DNA of 64,000 nucleotides from Datura wrightii (taxonomy: Eukaryota > Streptophyta > Magnoliopsida > Solanales > Solanaceae). The notes under the pieces are model-generated. The model saw nothing but the letters and a program-made list of their open reading frames with translations. It was not told the DNA's origin and searched no databases. The position numbers were made by a program, and so were the translations under genes. Each line of letters opens with the position of its first letter. Positions within the stretch are counted from its first letter, which is position 1. The stretch spans positions 33,720,001-33,784,000 of the forward strand of contig JASDFA010000003.1 in assembly GCA_035772735.1 (NCBI GenBank), in the 5' to 3' direction. This document shows positions 45,353 through 57,120 of this stretch, one piece after another.

Positions 45353-47360
45353 AATCATTGCTTGTCCTTAACTAATGCAATACTTCAACTATAGAGGAAG
45401 AGGTCACATTTCTTCACAATTAAACTTTGCCGACCACCTGGACTATGACAACCCAAAAATGCTCATAATGCTCACCGAAAAGAGAAGGAAATACCCTAAA
45501 AGAACAAAACACTGAAGATGTTTCAAGAAGGCAACAACTTTATATCAAGTAAAGCTTTTTGAAAGGAATAATTAACCACACAAGGGAAATTCTCAAGCAA
45601 ACAACACACGTAGCATCTCAAGTTGTAATCACTGAAAATTCAAAGCTTACCTCAGAGTTTGCACTCCTTGTTCTATACCCATATGAACTCTAAATGCTCT
45701 TGCATCCCTAAAAGGAATGATGCCATGCACCAAATATAAGGATCCCTATTCGTTTGACTTTTTGATGATTTGAATGCATACCAGGGATCAATTGGAAGAT
45801 ACACCCACACTCCCTCTCCCAAAAGATATCTTCATGCACACAATTGACTAATAGACTTGCCCTTCATGTAATTTTCCACTAATGTAGAGTAACTGCACCT
45901 AGAATCATTTAGGACTTGCGGGCTGTGATATAGGCTTAAGGTCAAGGTAGGATGAACATTTGGATGTAGTGACTAGATCCTCCCTAATTCTTTTCGTACC
46001 ATGCCTTACAACATTTTTTCTCCCTTAGCCTCCTTTTTCTTTCTTTTCTTGTTGATGCCTTTCATTTATGTAATAATCCCCCTTATATCCCCTCTTTTGC
46101 TTCTACCACTAGCCTTTTTACCTCAAGAGGGAACACCACTTCACACAAATAGTCTTTTTCTTTTTGAAATCATCTTTTTGCAGTTCAACTAAAGGTGATG
46201 TTCCCTTTTCACTATGATTCTTGTCTTCCCCTTTTGTTTTGCATACCCCCAAACTTAGGCTCTTGCCTCATTTTTTACATTTGCTTTTCTCATTCCCTTT
46301 TTCTTAGGCCTTGAGCCTTGCTTCAACATTTATTTTGTAATAAGCATTTAGGGAGAATGGGGCCAAAAGAGATATTAAGAATGGTCTTGAGGCTTGTAAT
46401 GTGGTTGCCACGAAAAATTTTTAAGGCTCAAAATTGGCTCACAAGGATTAATGATCATGGACGACTTATGGTTGAAGTGGCTTGAAAACTGAGGGCCTAA
46501 ACTCATTTCCTTGGTGCAACTACATCTAGGATTTCGCCTTGAATCATATTTAGGGCAAGTTCTAGACAAGATGCAATGAACAAGATTAACAAAAACATCC
46601 TCGTCACACAAAGCATCATCCTTAAAGGGTCTACAAGAGTCATTTTCCAAAACAAAACATCACATTAAGACATCAAGCAGGCAAACATCATAAATCAAGC
46701 AGTGAATTTTACAACATACGACCAAGATTACTATGCTACGGTGTCAACACTTGCTCATTTTCTTCATTTTCATGCCCTTGTTTTAATATTTTTCATTCCA
46801 ATCACAAGAAAAAAAAGTTTTAGTTGATACCTCTTAAAACAACTTCACAACAAACTCAGAGTGACATGGCATTTCCCTTAAGAATGTCGCCACTCAATCC
46901 ATCATCGAGAAGAGCCAACCCGATTCGACAACAAAATTAACTAAAATAAAAGAATGCTCCTTGGGAAAGAACCGTGGTATAAAGAAAACCCTTGGAGTTT
47001 TAATTTCTACACTACTCTATTTACAATGTCGAAAAAGAAATTTGGGATCATCTCATATGAAATTTTCAAAATACAATGCTTAAAACTGGAGACCCCAATG
47101 AGTCACTAGTTACCACTCACCAAAACACAAATCAATTATCATTCATTCAAAATAAAACACGCCTGAAAAGGGCAATCATCAATCACAACAGCCCGACAAA
47201 GGCTGGACTTACTCAAGCTTAAGAAACAAAACAACTTAAAACACAAATACCCCCCATCAATAGTGCTCATCCCTCCCCCCACTTAAGATCATTCATTGTC
47301 CCCAATGTATTATGCAAAAATAAAACAACAGGAGAAGAGACAAGAAACTCCCTGAACGGG
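45353..47360 (-). other. 3' untranslated region of element G
   Basis: About 2 kb of AT-rich sequence between the env-like stop and the polypurine tract. No supportable ORF; it is equivalent in position to 4410-6201 of A. Confidence 0.6.
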
Positions 47361-48804
47361 TCACTCGTCTTCGTCATCAGCCTCATCACCACCATCATCT
47401 TCGCTGCCATCACCAAGCCCAGCAAAATCATCGCCCAGCCCTTCAAACAAATCATCAATTGGCCCCCAAGCTGAAGATGGAGTAGCCATTGTAGTATCCA
47501 AAGCACTCATGTCGGGCATTTTGATTGAAGTCCGACTTTTCCATTCCTCCACCTCAGTTCGGAGGGCGTGACTTCCCCTTCTACAACATCCACCCGCTTT
47601 CACAAAGTGGCGACATTCTCGTAGAGCGGCTTGAGCTCCTTCTTGATAATTTTGGCAATTAGTGCCAGGAGAATCTTGGCCAAGCATTGAAGCTGGCTCT
47701 CATGCGAGTTTGTCATCACCACAAAACAATGGAGACCACTGGGTTGAGAGGATTGAGGAGGTGGAGAAGCTCTGGGCTGGTGAATATCACCCGATGCTTG
47801 GCCCGATCAGTTGGGCTGGGGCACATTGATTTTTGGGGCCATAGGAGATTGGGATGACCCATGGGAGAGGGCTTCCTCTTGCACACCGAAGGCTTTCAGG
47901 CGCTTATGTTTCACTATCGGTGCCTCTGCATCTCTCTTCCTGTCAATAGTGATCACTCCTAAAGCAGAGGAAGAAGTCTCGTCCGAAAAGAGAGGCACTC
48001 TGATTGCTGCACAAAGTTGTGAGATCAACATAGCATATGGTATGGAAGTGCTAGACTGCCGCACCTTCTTCTTCATCTGTTGCCCAAAAATTTTGCCGAA
48101 TTTGATGGGGACCTCTGACATAATGCAAGCTATCAAGATAGCTGCTTCCATGGTCACACGCTGCTCATTCTTTGATGGGATGATGCGAGAGAAAATAAAA
48201 TCCAACCATAGCTTGGCCTCAAATTTTAGATCATGGCGAGAGATTTCACCACCCATGGAGGCCCATAGGGGAGTGTCAACAATAATAATACCATCCACCC
48301 ACCTATATTAGTCTTTCATATTGGCCACCAGTGCTATGTATTCCGTGGAAAAGTCTATCTCATCTTCCCAAAATAGATAATTGATGGCAGCCGGGATGAT
48401 ATCCACTTCTACCCCACGAATCATCACCAAAGGAAGGCAGGAAAATTCATCCACCTTGCCCCGATGTTGCATGCTATCTTGATGGGCATGGTAGGAGGCA
48501 TAAAACTCTGTGACAAGGCTGGGGTAGTATGGAGGCAAAGGGTTGGCAAATGTATACCATTGCCGGTGGGTGAACGCTCCGTTATGTTCGGGAAGTCAAC
48601 CTTCAACCCAGCCAAGTCGAACCTCTTCTCTACCATAATAGAGCATCCTTGGAAGATGTTGTAGTGCTCCTTCATGTTAGGAACACATAGAATAATAGCA
48701 TCCTTAGTGTTGGCACGTGGGGAAGCAGCCTTTGCTTTTCCTTTACCCTTGCTAGAAGATGAAGCAGGGGCCTTTCCTTTGCCGGATGACCTAGAGGATG
48801 ACAT
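47361..48804 (-). pseudogene. Env-like protein of element G (putative plant transposon protein family)
   Basis: The ATG at 48,804 lies 11 bases after a splice-acceptor-like CTTTTTGCAG. The N-terminus is basic and low complexity (SSSKGKGKAKAASP). The central domain is SLVTEFYASYHAH (48,520), GVEVDIIPAAINYLFW (48,420), DLKFEAKLWLDFIFSRIIPSKNEQ (48,240) and AILIACIMSEVPIKFGKI (48,148). The C-terminus, in another frame, is the acidic tail DDLFEGLGDDFAGLGDGSEDDGGDEADDEDE ending 47,361. There is a frame shift near 48,545, a stop at 48,308 and a break near 47,807. The order basic head, core domain, acidic tail is shared with A and H despite low sequence identity. Function unknown. Confidence 0.75.
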
Positions 48805-48906
48805 GATTTGTGTTTCTGCAAAAAGTATGTTAGTGACAAGATATTGAAATAAAAATTAGTGTAAAAGAAACTAATCTAAAGAAGAACTGAGAAGCAAGTG
48901 ATGATC

Positions 48907-48911
48907 AAACC
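48907..48911. repeat. Target-site duplication AAACC (left), element X
   Basis: Identical to 62,473-62,477 at the other end of X. Confidence 0.85.
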
Positions 48912-48937
48912 TGTCACACCCCGCCTTGGGGGTTATG

Positions 48938-50408
48938 TGTTGCGCGCGTATCGCTGCTCGGTATATATTAAAAACCGACATGCAAGTGTACGTGGTCAAA
49001 CAAGTAATAAAGTGGCTAAGTAGCCAAGTATCGATCCAAGGAGGCTGCTCTAGATATGCAAAACTGCCTAGTTTACTATATCTCTATTCTATTTCTAACT
49101 ATGTTAACAACAATCCAACCGAGATTTGAGTGAGTTTTGTTTCTAAACTAATTATATACTGAAATTAATAACTACTATTTACGTTGAATTTAGACAATGG
49201 ATATGCACATGCCAAGGTTAAGAACGAGTAATGAACTTGATAATCATGATAATTTGGTCATCCTCTTCTTCATATTGCTAGCCAAGAACGTTTGCCTAGA
49301 AATTAAAACTTCCGTATTTAATTTCACTTTAGAATCATAAACCATCCGTCTACATTTCTGTGATCAAATGCAATTTATGACCTAACACTCCAATTCCGGT
49401 TCCTAAATTGACTAATACGGCTTTCAAGTATATTTCTATCAAGAAAGCACATCAAAACCCAATTTTCCCAAATCAAGTTAAGAACAATACCCTATTATGT
49501 CACAACTTTCCAATTTCATGCTCTCTCGAGTGAAATTGGACTTTTTAGATATACATTAATGGTGGCCAATCAATAATGTAATAAACACAAGAATTAATAG
49601 AACAACATGCAAGAAGAAGAAGAAACCATATCAATTATTACCAACATTCATTACACAAGTTCAAAACCTCAGCAAGAAAGGAATTAGCCACTCATTCTTG
49701 GATTAATCATCCTAGAATGAGTGTTAATCATGCATACAATTGAAGGAAAGAAGAAGGGAAGAGAAGAAAACTCTTATCTTTTCTATTCTTCAACTGCCAC
49801 AAAACCACGTTCCTGCTCTCCACTTCTGAACTCAGGCTAAAAAAACTAAAACTAAAAAAACTCCTCTTTAAAAATAACCTAAGTGTGCTATTTATACTAG
49901 TGGAAAATTTTTCCCGGAATAACAAGCAACGTGTCACGGAGACCAACGTGGAGCACTGCCTCCGTGACACGGCGTGGACGCGGACCCTCTCTGGAAATTG
50001 CAGGGTCCGGATAATTGGCCTCAACGTGGCACGGAGGCCATCGCGGAGGCCTATCTCCATGCCACGGAGCTGACGCGCAGGCACACTGGAAATTGCCAAT
50101 TTTATTTCTGCCCAGGCAGTGTGCTACCGCGATGGAAGCGTGGCACGGCTCCATCGCGGAGCCACTGTAAAATGTGCCATCCAAGGCCTTTTCCACGCTC
50201 GCATCCCAGTCCAACTCCGACATAGTTCCAACACGCATTTTAGCTCCTAAAAATCACATTATCCTGCAAAACAAATGCTAATCATGTTGGTTAGTATAAA
50301 TTCGCATTTTATTACCAAATACATGATATTATATACACATTGCACAACAAACAAGGTAAAAATGATACGTTTGAGTATCACTTGGGCATATAAATCTGCC
50401 CAAGATCA
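48938..50408 (-). repeat. 3' LTR of element H (about 1.47 kb)
   Basis: The minus-strand start TGATCTTGGGCAG is at 50,408; the end GCGCGCAACA is at 48,938. TATAAATAG (reverse at 49,889-49,897) and the palindromic module (49,925-50,165) are placed as in A. It gives the LTR end that A has lost. Confidence 0.85.
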
Positions 50409-50422
50409 CTTACCCCACACTT
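50409..50422 (-). other. Polypurine tract, element H
   Basis: The minus strand reads TAAGTGTGGGGTAAG next to the LTR start, as in A. Confidence 0.75.
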
Positions 50423-52321
50423 AAATCCTTGTTCGTCCTCGAACAACACATACACAAATCATGCACATCACATCTCAACCTTTGTCACTATGGTGCAGCC
50501 ATTTACGTTACGGTCATACCGATTATTCGATTTTTTTGCAAATCATCAAGAAAACATGCTTGGTCGTACAAGACAATGACCTTAATACATCGAGGCTTCC
50601 TAGACTTTTAAGAATTGATTCTTGATATCGACAAACTCATGCAAATCAACTAACCAAGAAATCCGACACGAAAATCAATCTTTCATCAAGCATGTACCCT
50701 CACAACTCGAGAGAAACTTCCCCTTTTTTATGTTCATGCAGCACACAAACATGCAAGTAGGGGCATATAAAAATTAATTTCACTCTCTCTCCCAAAAGAA
50801 TTCACATGCATCATGTCATGACCCATAGGCTTGCCCTTAGTGTATTACTCCACTAATATTAAGAAATGCAATGTAGGATCAAATAGGACTTTTAATGGGT
50901 TGTAACTGGGCTATGGATCTAGTATATATATATTGGATTAGCCAATAATAGTCGCTAGCATCCTTAAGCGCCTTTTCAACTCATTCCCATCGACTCATGG
51001 ACATTGTTCCTCTCTTTTCTCTTTTTCTCCCATTCATGCTGGTTTACTTTCATACAGCCCATTTCATCAGGCACACTTGACACAAAATAGAGGGTTTTCA
51101 TGTACCCTCACTATCATTTAATTACAACTAGTGCCTCTTCAACATCATCTTTTCTTTCCTCACCTTGCTTTTCTTTTCTTTTCACTCTTTTCACGCTTTA
51201 ACACTTTGGGAAGCATTTTCTGTTCTTTATAAGCGCTTAAGAGCTTCTTAAAGACTTTAAGGCTAATGAAAAGAAGGAATAAAGCTTAGTTCATACAATT
51301 CTGGACAAAAGAAAGAAATCGGCTAAAGGCTCAACGGGCTGACTAGGGTATACAACATATAAAAAGGTAGAATTTGACAAGAAAAAAAAAATGGAAACTA
51401 ACGGTTAAAACAAAGAAATGCCTACATCCTTTCCAACACTACACCTCCTTCATTTCGTTTTGTATACACACTAGGCAAGTTCTAGATAATTCACAATGAC
51501 ATGGAATAGCAAAACCTCACTTCACACTTCATGCACATGCTCGAATCAAGATGCATTCATAGACTCTTTAATTAGTCAATTACATGAATTCAAGATTAAG
51601 CCTCAATCATCATGAACCAAATTCTATAGCCTAGGTAACTCAACATATTTACACAATTGCATGCTTTCAACCGAATCATTTTCACATTTCGAACATCAAT
51701 TACAACACGCAACAAAATTTTAGCAACCATAAGCAACTACAGTTTATTGATGCAATCCACCAAAGAAACTAAAAACAAAACATCTGCTCCTATCGACTAC
51801 ATTTTCCTTAAGACGGTCGTCATCCATCCATTATAGGGAACGGTCACTAACTATGACATCGGTTCAATGGGACTATTCTCGGTAAAAGAACCGAAAACAA
51901 ACTCCGAGAAACCCAAAAATAAAACTTCAAAATTTTTGCAACATATCGATCATTTCAATAGAAAATATTTGCAAACTATGTTGATAAATGCAAAATCTTT
52001 TCGCAAAAATTTTGAAAAATATCGATCATATCGATAGAAAAAAAAATATTTACAAAATTTACAAAATATTTACAAAGGCAACCATAACTTTCAAAACACA
52101 CATCATCAGCCACAACACAAATATATACACATAGATCACAAAATCAGTTCATAACAACAGGGAAAGCACAGACATACATAAACGTCAAGGAAAAATTATA
52201 CAGCAAGTTTAGAGCCTATGACCCAGCACCTAACTACTCCCCACCCCATACTTAAATCGAACACTGTCCCTAGTGTTCACAACAATACAAAGCACAACAT
52301 ATGGGTGGTGGAACTCCCTGC
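50423..52321 (-). other. 3' untranslated region of element H
   Basis: No ORF. It contains the conserved hairpin (TTCTCGG 51,876-51,882, CCGAGAA 51,904-51,910) and the block next to it shared with A. Confidence 0.6.
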
Positions 52322-53542
52322 TCAGTCGAAATATTTGACTTCCTCATCCGGTGCTGCGGCCTCGTCGCCCATATCCGAATCGGCTCCATCGTCGTCATCG
52401 GACTCTACATCAGAGTCCTCACGACGTGTCTCCTCATCAGTAGGGACGTCGTCATCAGTCGGCTCCACAAAGGCTGGCCCCACCTTGCATAAAGATCTGG
52501 CGTTCTCGCTAAAGGGGTAGTCCAGCTCCAGCTGCCATAACTCATCCTCGGTGGCTGGTCTCCCACCTATCCGTAGCTGCAGCATCTGCATGCCGAACAT
52601 ACGGGCCATATACTGGTCGTCACGAGCATGTCGCTCGCCCAGAGTCAGCACCGGTCCATGTGTAGTGTCGGGGGCCTTGGTCTTTGTCACATCAAGGGCC
52701 CTCCGCTCCAACTGCGGAATGTAATCCAAGGCTTCTTCCTCAATGTCGAGGCCTCGGAGGAAGGTGGTGATGAGTCCGCCAAACCCGTATCTGTGGCCCT
52801 GGTGTAGTCTGGCTCTCTTCATGGCGGATATTATGACCGCCCCCACATTAATCTCAAGCCCTTTCATAAGGGCATACACCAGGCAGACACGGTCCCGGGT
52901 CACGTCTGTCATATGCACTCCCGGGATCAAACACAAACATACAATTTTTAGCCAGATTCTTGCCTCCCTGTTCATCTGCGAATAAGGCAGAGTCTGATGG
53001 TAACCCCTCTCTTTGTGTCTGCTCCATCAGGCTGTGGATCGAGCCCCACACAACGTACGTCTGATGTCGGCGTACGGTGGGGTGATGTTGAGCTGGCGGA
53101 GAACGTGGGCATCTGTGTCCCGCGCTCCAACGATGGCATTCAGCTGCTGGGGTTCCAGAGTGACAATCTGCCCTCTGATGTTAATAGTATGGCTCCTGAT
53201 GGCCGGGTTCCAGTTGGCGTAGAATTCCCGGACCAAGTGAAGGTTGCACTCCTTGGGCTCCTGAAAAATAAAGCTGAGCCCAGCTGCCTCAATCCTCTGT
53301 ACAATGCGAGGGAACTCTTGTGCAAGTGGTTCCCTTGCAATATGTTCCTCCCGGAAGTACTTGTTCTCCTTATGCTTTGCGTACCATTTCTTCCCTTAAT
53401 CGGTGACCCATCGTGTCCCGTATCGGCGGTGTTGACCGCGTGGAACAACAGGTGCAGCTGGGACAGCAGGGCCCAGTGTCATTCTCTTTCTGTCGGTGCC
53501 TGAGGTTGAAGCACCCTTGCCTTTATCTTGTCGGCTGGCCAA
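52322..53542 (-). pseudogene. Env-like protein of element H
   Basis: Aligned with A, the start position (53,542-53,540) reads TTG, so the start codon is lost. The core REFYANWNP...LEPQQLNAIVGARDTDAHVLRQLN (53,230-53,090) is in one frame. After a shift, an uninterrupted 217-codon stretch (52,975-52,322) runs from MNREARIWLKIV through LEINVGAVIISAMKRA and FGMQMLQLRIGGRPATEDE to an acidic tail (EDSDVESDDDDGADSDMGDE). This C-terminal part is better preserved than in A and has none of A's stops. The family role is unknown. Confidence 0.8.
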
Positions 53543-53547
53543 TGTAC

Positions 53548-54256
53548 CTGTCAATTTACACAGACAAGCACAACGTTAAGCTAAAAACTTGTTAGCTTCG
53601 GCTAAGGTCGGGTTAAACAAAATTTACCCCACACTTAGTCTTTAACAATATTTACAACATTTTAGCAAGGATAGCTCTATTTACACCCCAAACACAATCA
53701 ACTATAAACATGTTGCTTAGTGCGTTCACAAAAATTCGACAGCATAACGGCTAGCGAACTACTCAGACTTCATACAACTAACCCAATCCTACTATCGACC
53801 GCTATTCACCCATAGGACTTAGCAACAATAACAACAACAAAATAAAAACACCAATACAAACCTATTATATACAACTAATCTAAGCAATTCAACCAATTCA
53901 CATATTATGCACTTTCCCACAAAAATTCGAGAATTAGTCGACTTTCAACAATTATACAATAGTTACCACGACTTATCTCAAATAATAAACACACCCCGAC
54001 ATCAATTTCATTAAACTATCAAGTTACCCAAGTTAAAATTCAACAACCCCAAGCCCTAGAATTCACTTCGATAATCAACATTAAATTATTCAATTAATCG
54101 ATAAGTTCAAACGTCAACTACAACAATCTGAACATAATCAATCACAAAATAATTCACGTCATGTTTAATTTCTGCCTAGGGTGATATATATCTCACCTCA
54201 CATGCTCAAAATTGACAAAAATCGCCAAAAAATTGAGATAGACGATGAAAACATAC
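53548..54256 (-). other. Putative 5'-UTR intron, element H
   Basis: Donor CAAG|GTATGTT at 54,257/54,256; acceptor ATTGACAG at 53,549-53,548, next to the former start codon. Same positions as in A (659 bp there, 709 bp here). Confidence 0.5.
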
Positions 54257-54309
54257 CTTGGAATTGAAGAATCGATGAAAACTTGACGTTTTCCTTGCCT
54301 CTTAACGTG

Positions 54310-54610
54310 GCACGGAGCTTGGGGGTAGGGGAATGGGTGTTTTTGTCATGGAGGGTATAGGGAATGGGGGAAAATGGGCGAAAATCGGGGGTTTATTTAA
54401 AGGAAACACGCGGGTCACCCGGAAACCCGGTGTGACCCGGCACTGGGATAAGGGCAACGTGTCACGGAGGGTAACGCGGAGCCCCTCCTCCGTGACACGG
54501 AGCCAACGCGTTGGCTTACTGGAATTAACAAAAAATTCCAGATTTGCCTTCAACGTGTCACGGAGGTCAACGCGGAGCATTGCCTCCGTGACACGGCGCC
54601 AACGCATCAG
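54310..54610 (-). promoter_or_regulatory. Palindromic module and TATA-like box upstream of env-like ORF, element H
   Basis: CCGTGTCACGGAGG / CCTCCGTGACACG pairs lie at 54,455-54,607, then GGGTGACCCGCG, then CCTTTAAATAAACC (54,403-54,390 minus), then a pyrimidine-rich leader to the intron donor. Promoter function is inferred. Confidence 0.45.
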
Positions 54611-55019
54611 TGCTCTGTTTCACCATCAAATTTTATTTTTCATACCTCGCCTCGTTTCCTCGATTCCAAGTATTTTTCCTCTAGTATACCTGAAAATCAC
54701 CTCACTAAAGAAAAATTGGTTAAATTAATAGATTCCCTACTAAAAAAATAAAAAATTTACTAAATTACTAAATAAATAAAAAAATTACTAAATAAAACGC
54801 AAATCTAAGCCTAGTCAAGAAAAAGAAAAGAAAATAGAATAAAAGAAAAACTTTACACAAAGGAAAGAAAAAAATATTTTTCACGGGTTGCCTCCCGTGT
54901 AGCGCCTGGTTTAACGTCGCGGCTCGACAGCCTTTATGCTCAAGTTTCTACTAGGGAGATGGACGATTTGTCCCGATCATGGTCATCTCCCCAGTAGTTC
55001 TCAACCTTGTCTGGTGGCC

Positions 55020-55884
55020 TACCTAGTAACTCTCAGGAATCACTCAATCCATTTGCATTCCCATGATCAATCACGTTGATCACCGAGAGTTCCTTATAGA
55101 CAGTCGGGAGCTTAGGTGCCTTGTACACGTCGAACACCTAAACCTTGTCGTGTGCTCGCATTGTGAGTTGACCCGCAGCTACATCGATCAATGCCTTTCC
55201 GGTTGCCAAAAAGGGTCATCCCAAAATAAATGGGACTTCCGCATCTGGTTCAAAATCCAGAACAATGAAATCTACCGGAAAAATGAGGGAGCCTACCTGC
55301 ACTAGCACATCCTCAACAATGCCATCCGGCTTAGCTAAAGACCTGTCTGCTAGCTGCAAGATCACTGTTGTAGGTCTAGGACTCCCTAGCCCTAACTTTC
55401 TGAATACCGAAGATGGCATCAGATTTATACTTGCCCCCAAGTCGCATAACCCACGAGCTCGGATACTTTGCCCAATCGTCAGCTGGATAGTAAAACTTCC
55501 AGGATCCTTTAGTTTAGTGGGCAACCTGTTCTGAATACGGGATGTGCATTCCTCCGTTAAAGCCACCGTGGCATACTCAGTCAAGCGACTTTTGTTGGCC
55601 ACGATGTCTTTGATATACTTTGCATATTTTGGCACACCCTGCAAGACATCAACAAGAGGTAAGTTAACATGTACCTGTTTAAGTACCTCCATGAATTTCT
55701 GGAAACACGCCTCCTCCTTGTGTTTCTTAAGTCGTTGAGGGAACGGGGGTGGAGGCCTTGCTGGTTCAGCTTCTTTGGTCTTCCCCGTATCTGAGGTTTG
55801 TTCTCCCTCAACATCTGCTGCTTCTGACTTCTGAGGCGGTCTTTCCGGTTCCACCTCCTTTAATTGTAAACCACTCCTCGTGGT
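55020..55884 (-). pseudogene. Athila protease region of element H
   Basis: The frame starts at the X-H junction with VTTRSGLQLKEVEPE, the usual linker text after gag in Athila. A proline-rich linker follows, then FQKFMEVLKQVHVNLPLVDVL (55,700) and KYAKYIKDIVANK (55,630). The retropepsin-like domain is ARGLCDLGASINLMPSSVF (about 55,460-55,400), with the DLGAS active site. The first stop is a TGA at 55,216-55,218. Similar text continues beyond it (FLATGKALIDV, ELSVINVIDHGNANGLS) to about 55,030. RT should follow but is absent; the post-pol block starts instead. Confidence 0.85.
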
Positions 55885-56590
55885 CACTGACTCTCCGATT
55901 TCAAACACCGTTCGCCGATCTGCATTTTCGCTCGTATAATGCCTCAAAAGGCACCATCTGGATGGCTGAATGATAGCTATTATTGTAGGCAAATTTAATT
56001 AACGGTAAATGCTCACTTTGGCTACTACCAAAATCTAGCTGTAAACTGTGCTCCCCTATCAGAAATGATAGATACCGGCACTGCATGCAATCTAACTATT
56101 TCTCTGATATACAATTCGGCATCATCCTCAGCTGAGAAGGTATCCTTCACTGGCAGGAAATGAGCTGATTTTGTCAGTCTGTCAACTATTACCCAAATGG
56201 AATCATATCCATGTTTAGTACGGGGTGATCCTGCCACAAAATCCATATTTACTGCTTCCCATTTTTAGAGAGGTACAGTTATGTCCTGAATCACCGCCTG
56301 GTTTCTGATGTTCTGCTTTCACCCGTTGGTAGTTAGGACACTGGGCTATAAATTCAGCGATTTCTCTTTTCATACCTGGCCACCAGTAGTTTTCTTTGAT
56401 ATCATGGAACATTTTCGTCGCGCCTGGGCGGGGAGAATAGCGGGCGTAATGCGCCTCGCTCATAATCTGCTGGCGAAGCCCCAAAATATCTGGAGCACAA
56501 ATGCGGCCTTTACATCGCCCCACTTCATCCCCGGTTATCTGAAAATATGTCACCTTTCCATAAATTACGGCTAAGGGCATCTGCTACCAG
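55885..56590 (-). pseudogene. Element X integrase
   Basis: Zinc-module text HYARYSPRPGATKMFHDIKENYWWPGMKREIAEFIAQCPNYQ (56,455-56,325), in which the last zinc cysteine is tyrosine. Then NMDFVAGSPRTKHGYDSIWVIVDRLTKSAHFLPV (56,250-56,150) with the first catalytic aspartate, and SIISDRGAQF (56,070) with the second. Between the RGAQFTA zone (56,035) and LIKFAYNNSYHSAIQM (56,000) the segment carrying the catalytic glutamate is missing. It ends at FEALYERKCRS (55,940) followed by a GVFEIGE-like stretch where H begins. Related to, but distinct from, B-D. Confidence 0.85.
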
Positions 56591-57120
56591 ATTAGCCCTT
56601 CCTGGGTGATACAAAATATTCACTCTTTAAGGCATAAACTACTACGGCTAACTCTAGGTCATGGATAAGATAATTCTTTTCATGTTTCTCCAACTGCCTG
56701 AAGGCATAAGCTATTACTTTACCATGCTACATTAACCCTCTGTACCTTCTGACGATACTAACACTAGGGATGATGTTAACCTGTCTTTTAACTCCTGGAA
56801 GTTCTACTCACATGCCTCGGTCTGCTGGAACTTTGCTGCCTTCTATGTTAATTTAGTCAGAGGTGTTGCTAAGGTGGAAGATCCTTCCACAAACCCTCCG
56901 TAGTACCCGGCTAACCGCAGGGATTGCGTATTTCGGTCGGAGTGGTAGGTCTGGCTATGTCTTCACTACTTCGATTTTCTGTGTATCTATCTGTACACCA
57001 GCCTCTGACACAATGTGACCAAAAAGGCTACTAAACTCAACCAAAATTCACATTTACAAAGAATTGGCATATAACTAACGGTCATACTGGTTTATTATGC
57101 CGGAGAATCTGACAAGTAAT
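56591..57120 (-). pseudogene. Element X RNase H and RT traces
   Basis: The minus strand shows YPxHDLELAVVVYALK (56,690-56,630) and NFWLSLVAFLVTLC (57,055-57,000), corresponding to RNase H and the RT CEFWLxxVAFLGHVVS block. Heavy frame loss; domain assignment only. Confidence 0.6.

Larger units (their letters stand above)
48938..55884 (-). mobile_element. Element H: truncated Athila element inside X
   Basis: On the minus strand: protease region, post-pol module, intron, env-like ORF, untranslated region, polypurine tract and 3' LTR, closely matching A over the shared parts. The 5' LTR, gag, and the whole RT-RNase H-integrase block are missing. It is fused to X integrase at about 55,884. Confidence 0.87.

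Noticed and set aside
47811..48311. 166-codon plus-strand open frame
   Set aside because: Antisense shadow of the env-like core of G.
49897..50238. 113-codon minus-strand frame in LTR H
   Set aside because: It overlaps the palindromic U3 module and the region upstream of TATA; no protein features.
52997..53503. 168-codon plus-strand open frame
   Set aside because: Antisense of the env-like ORF of H.
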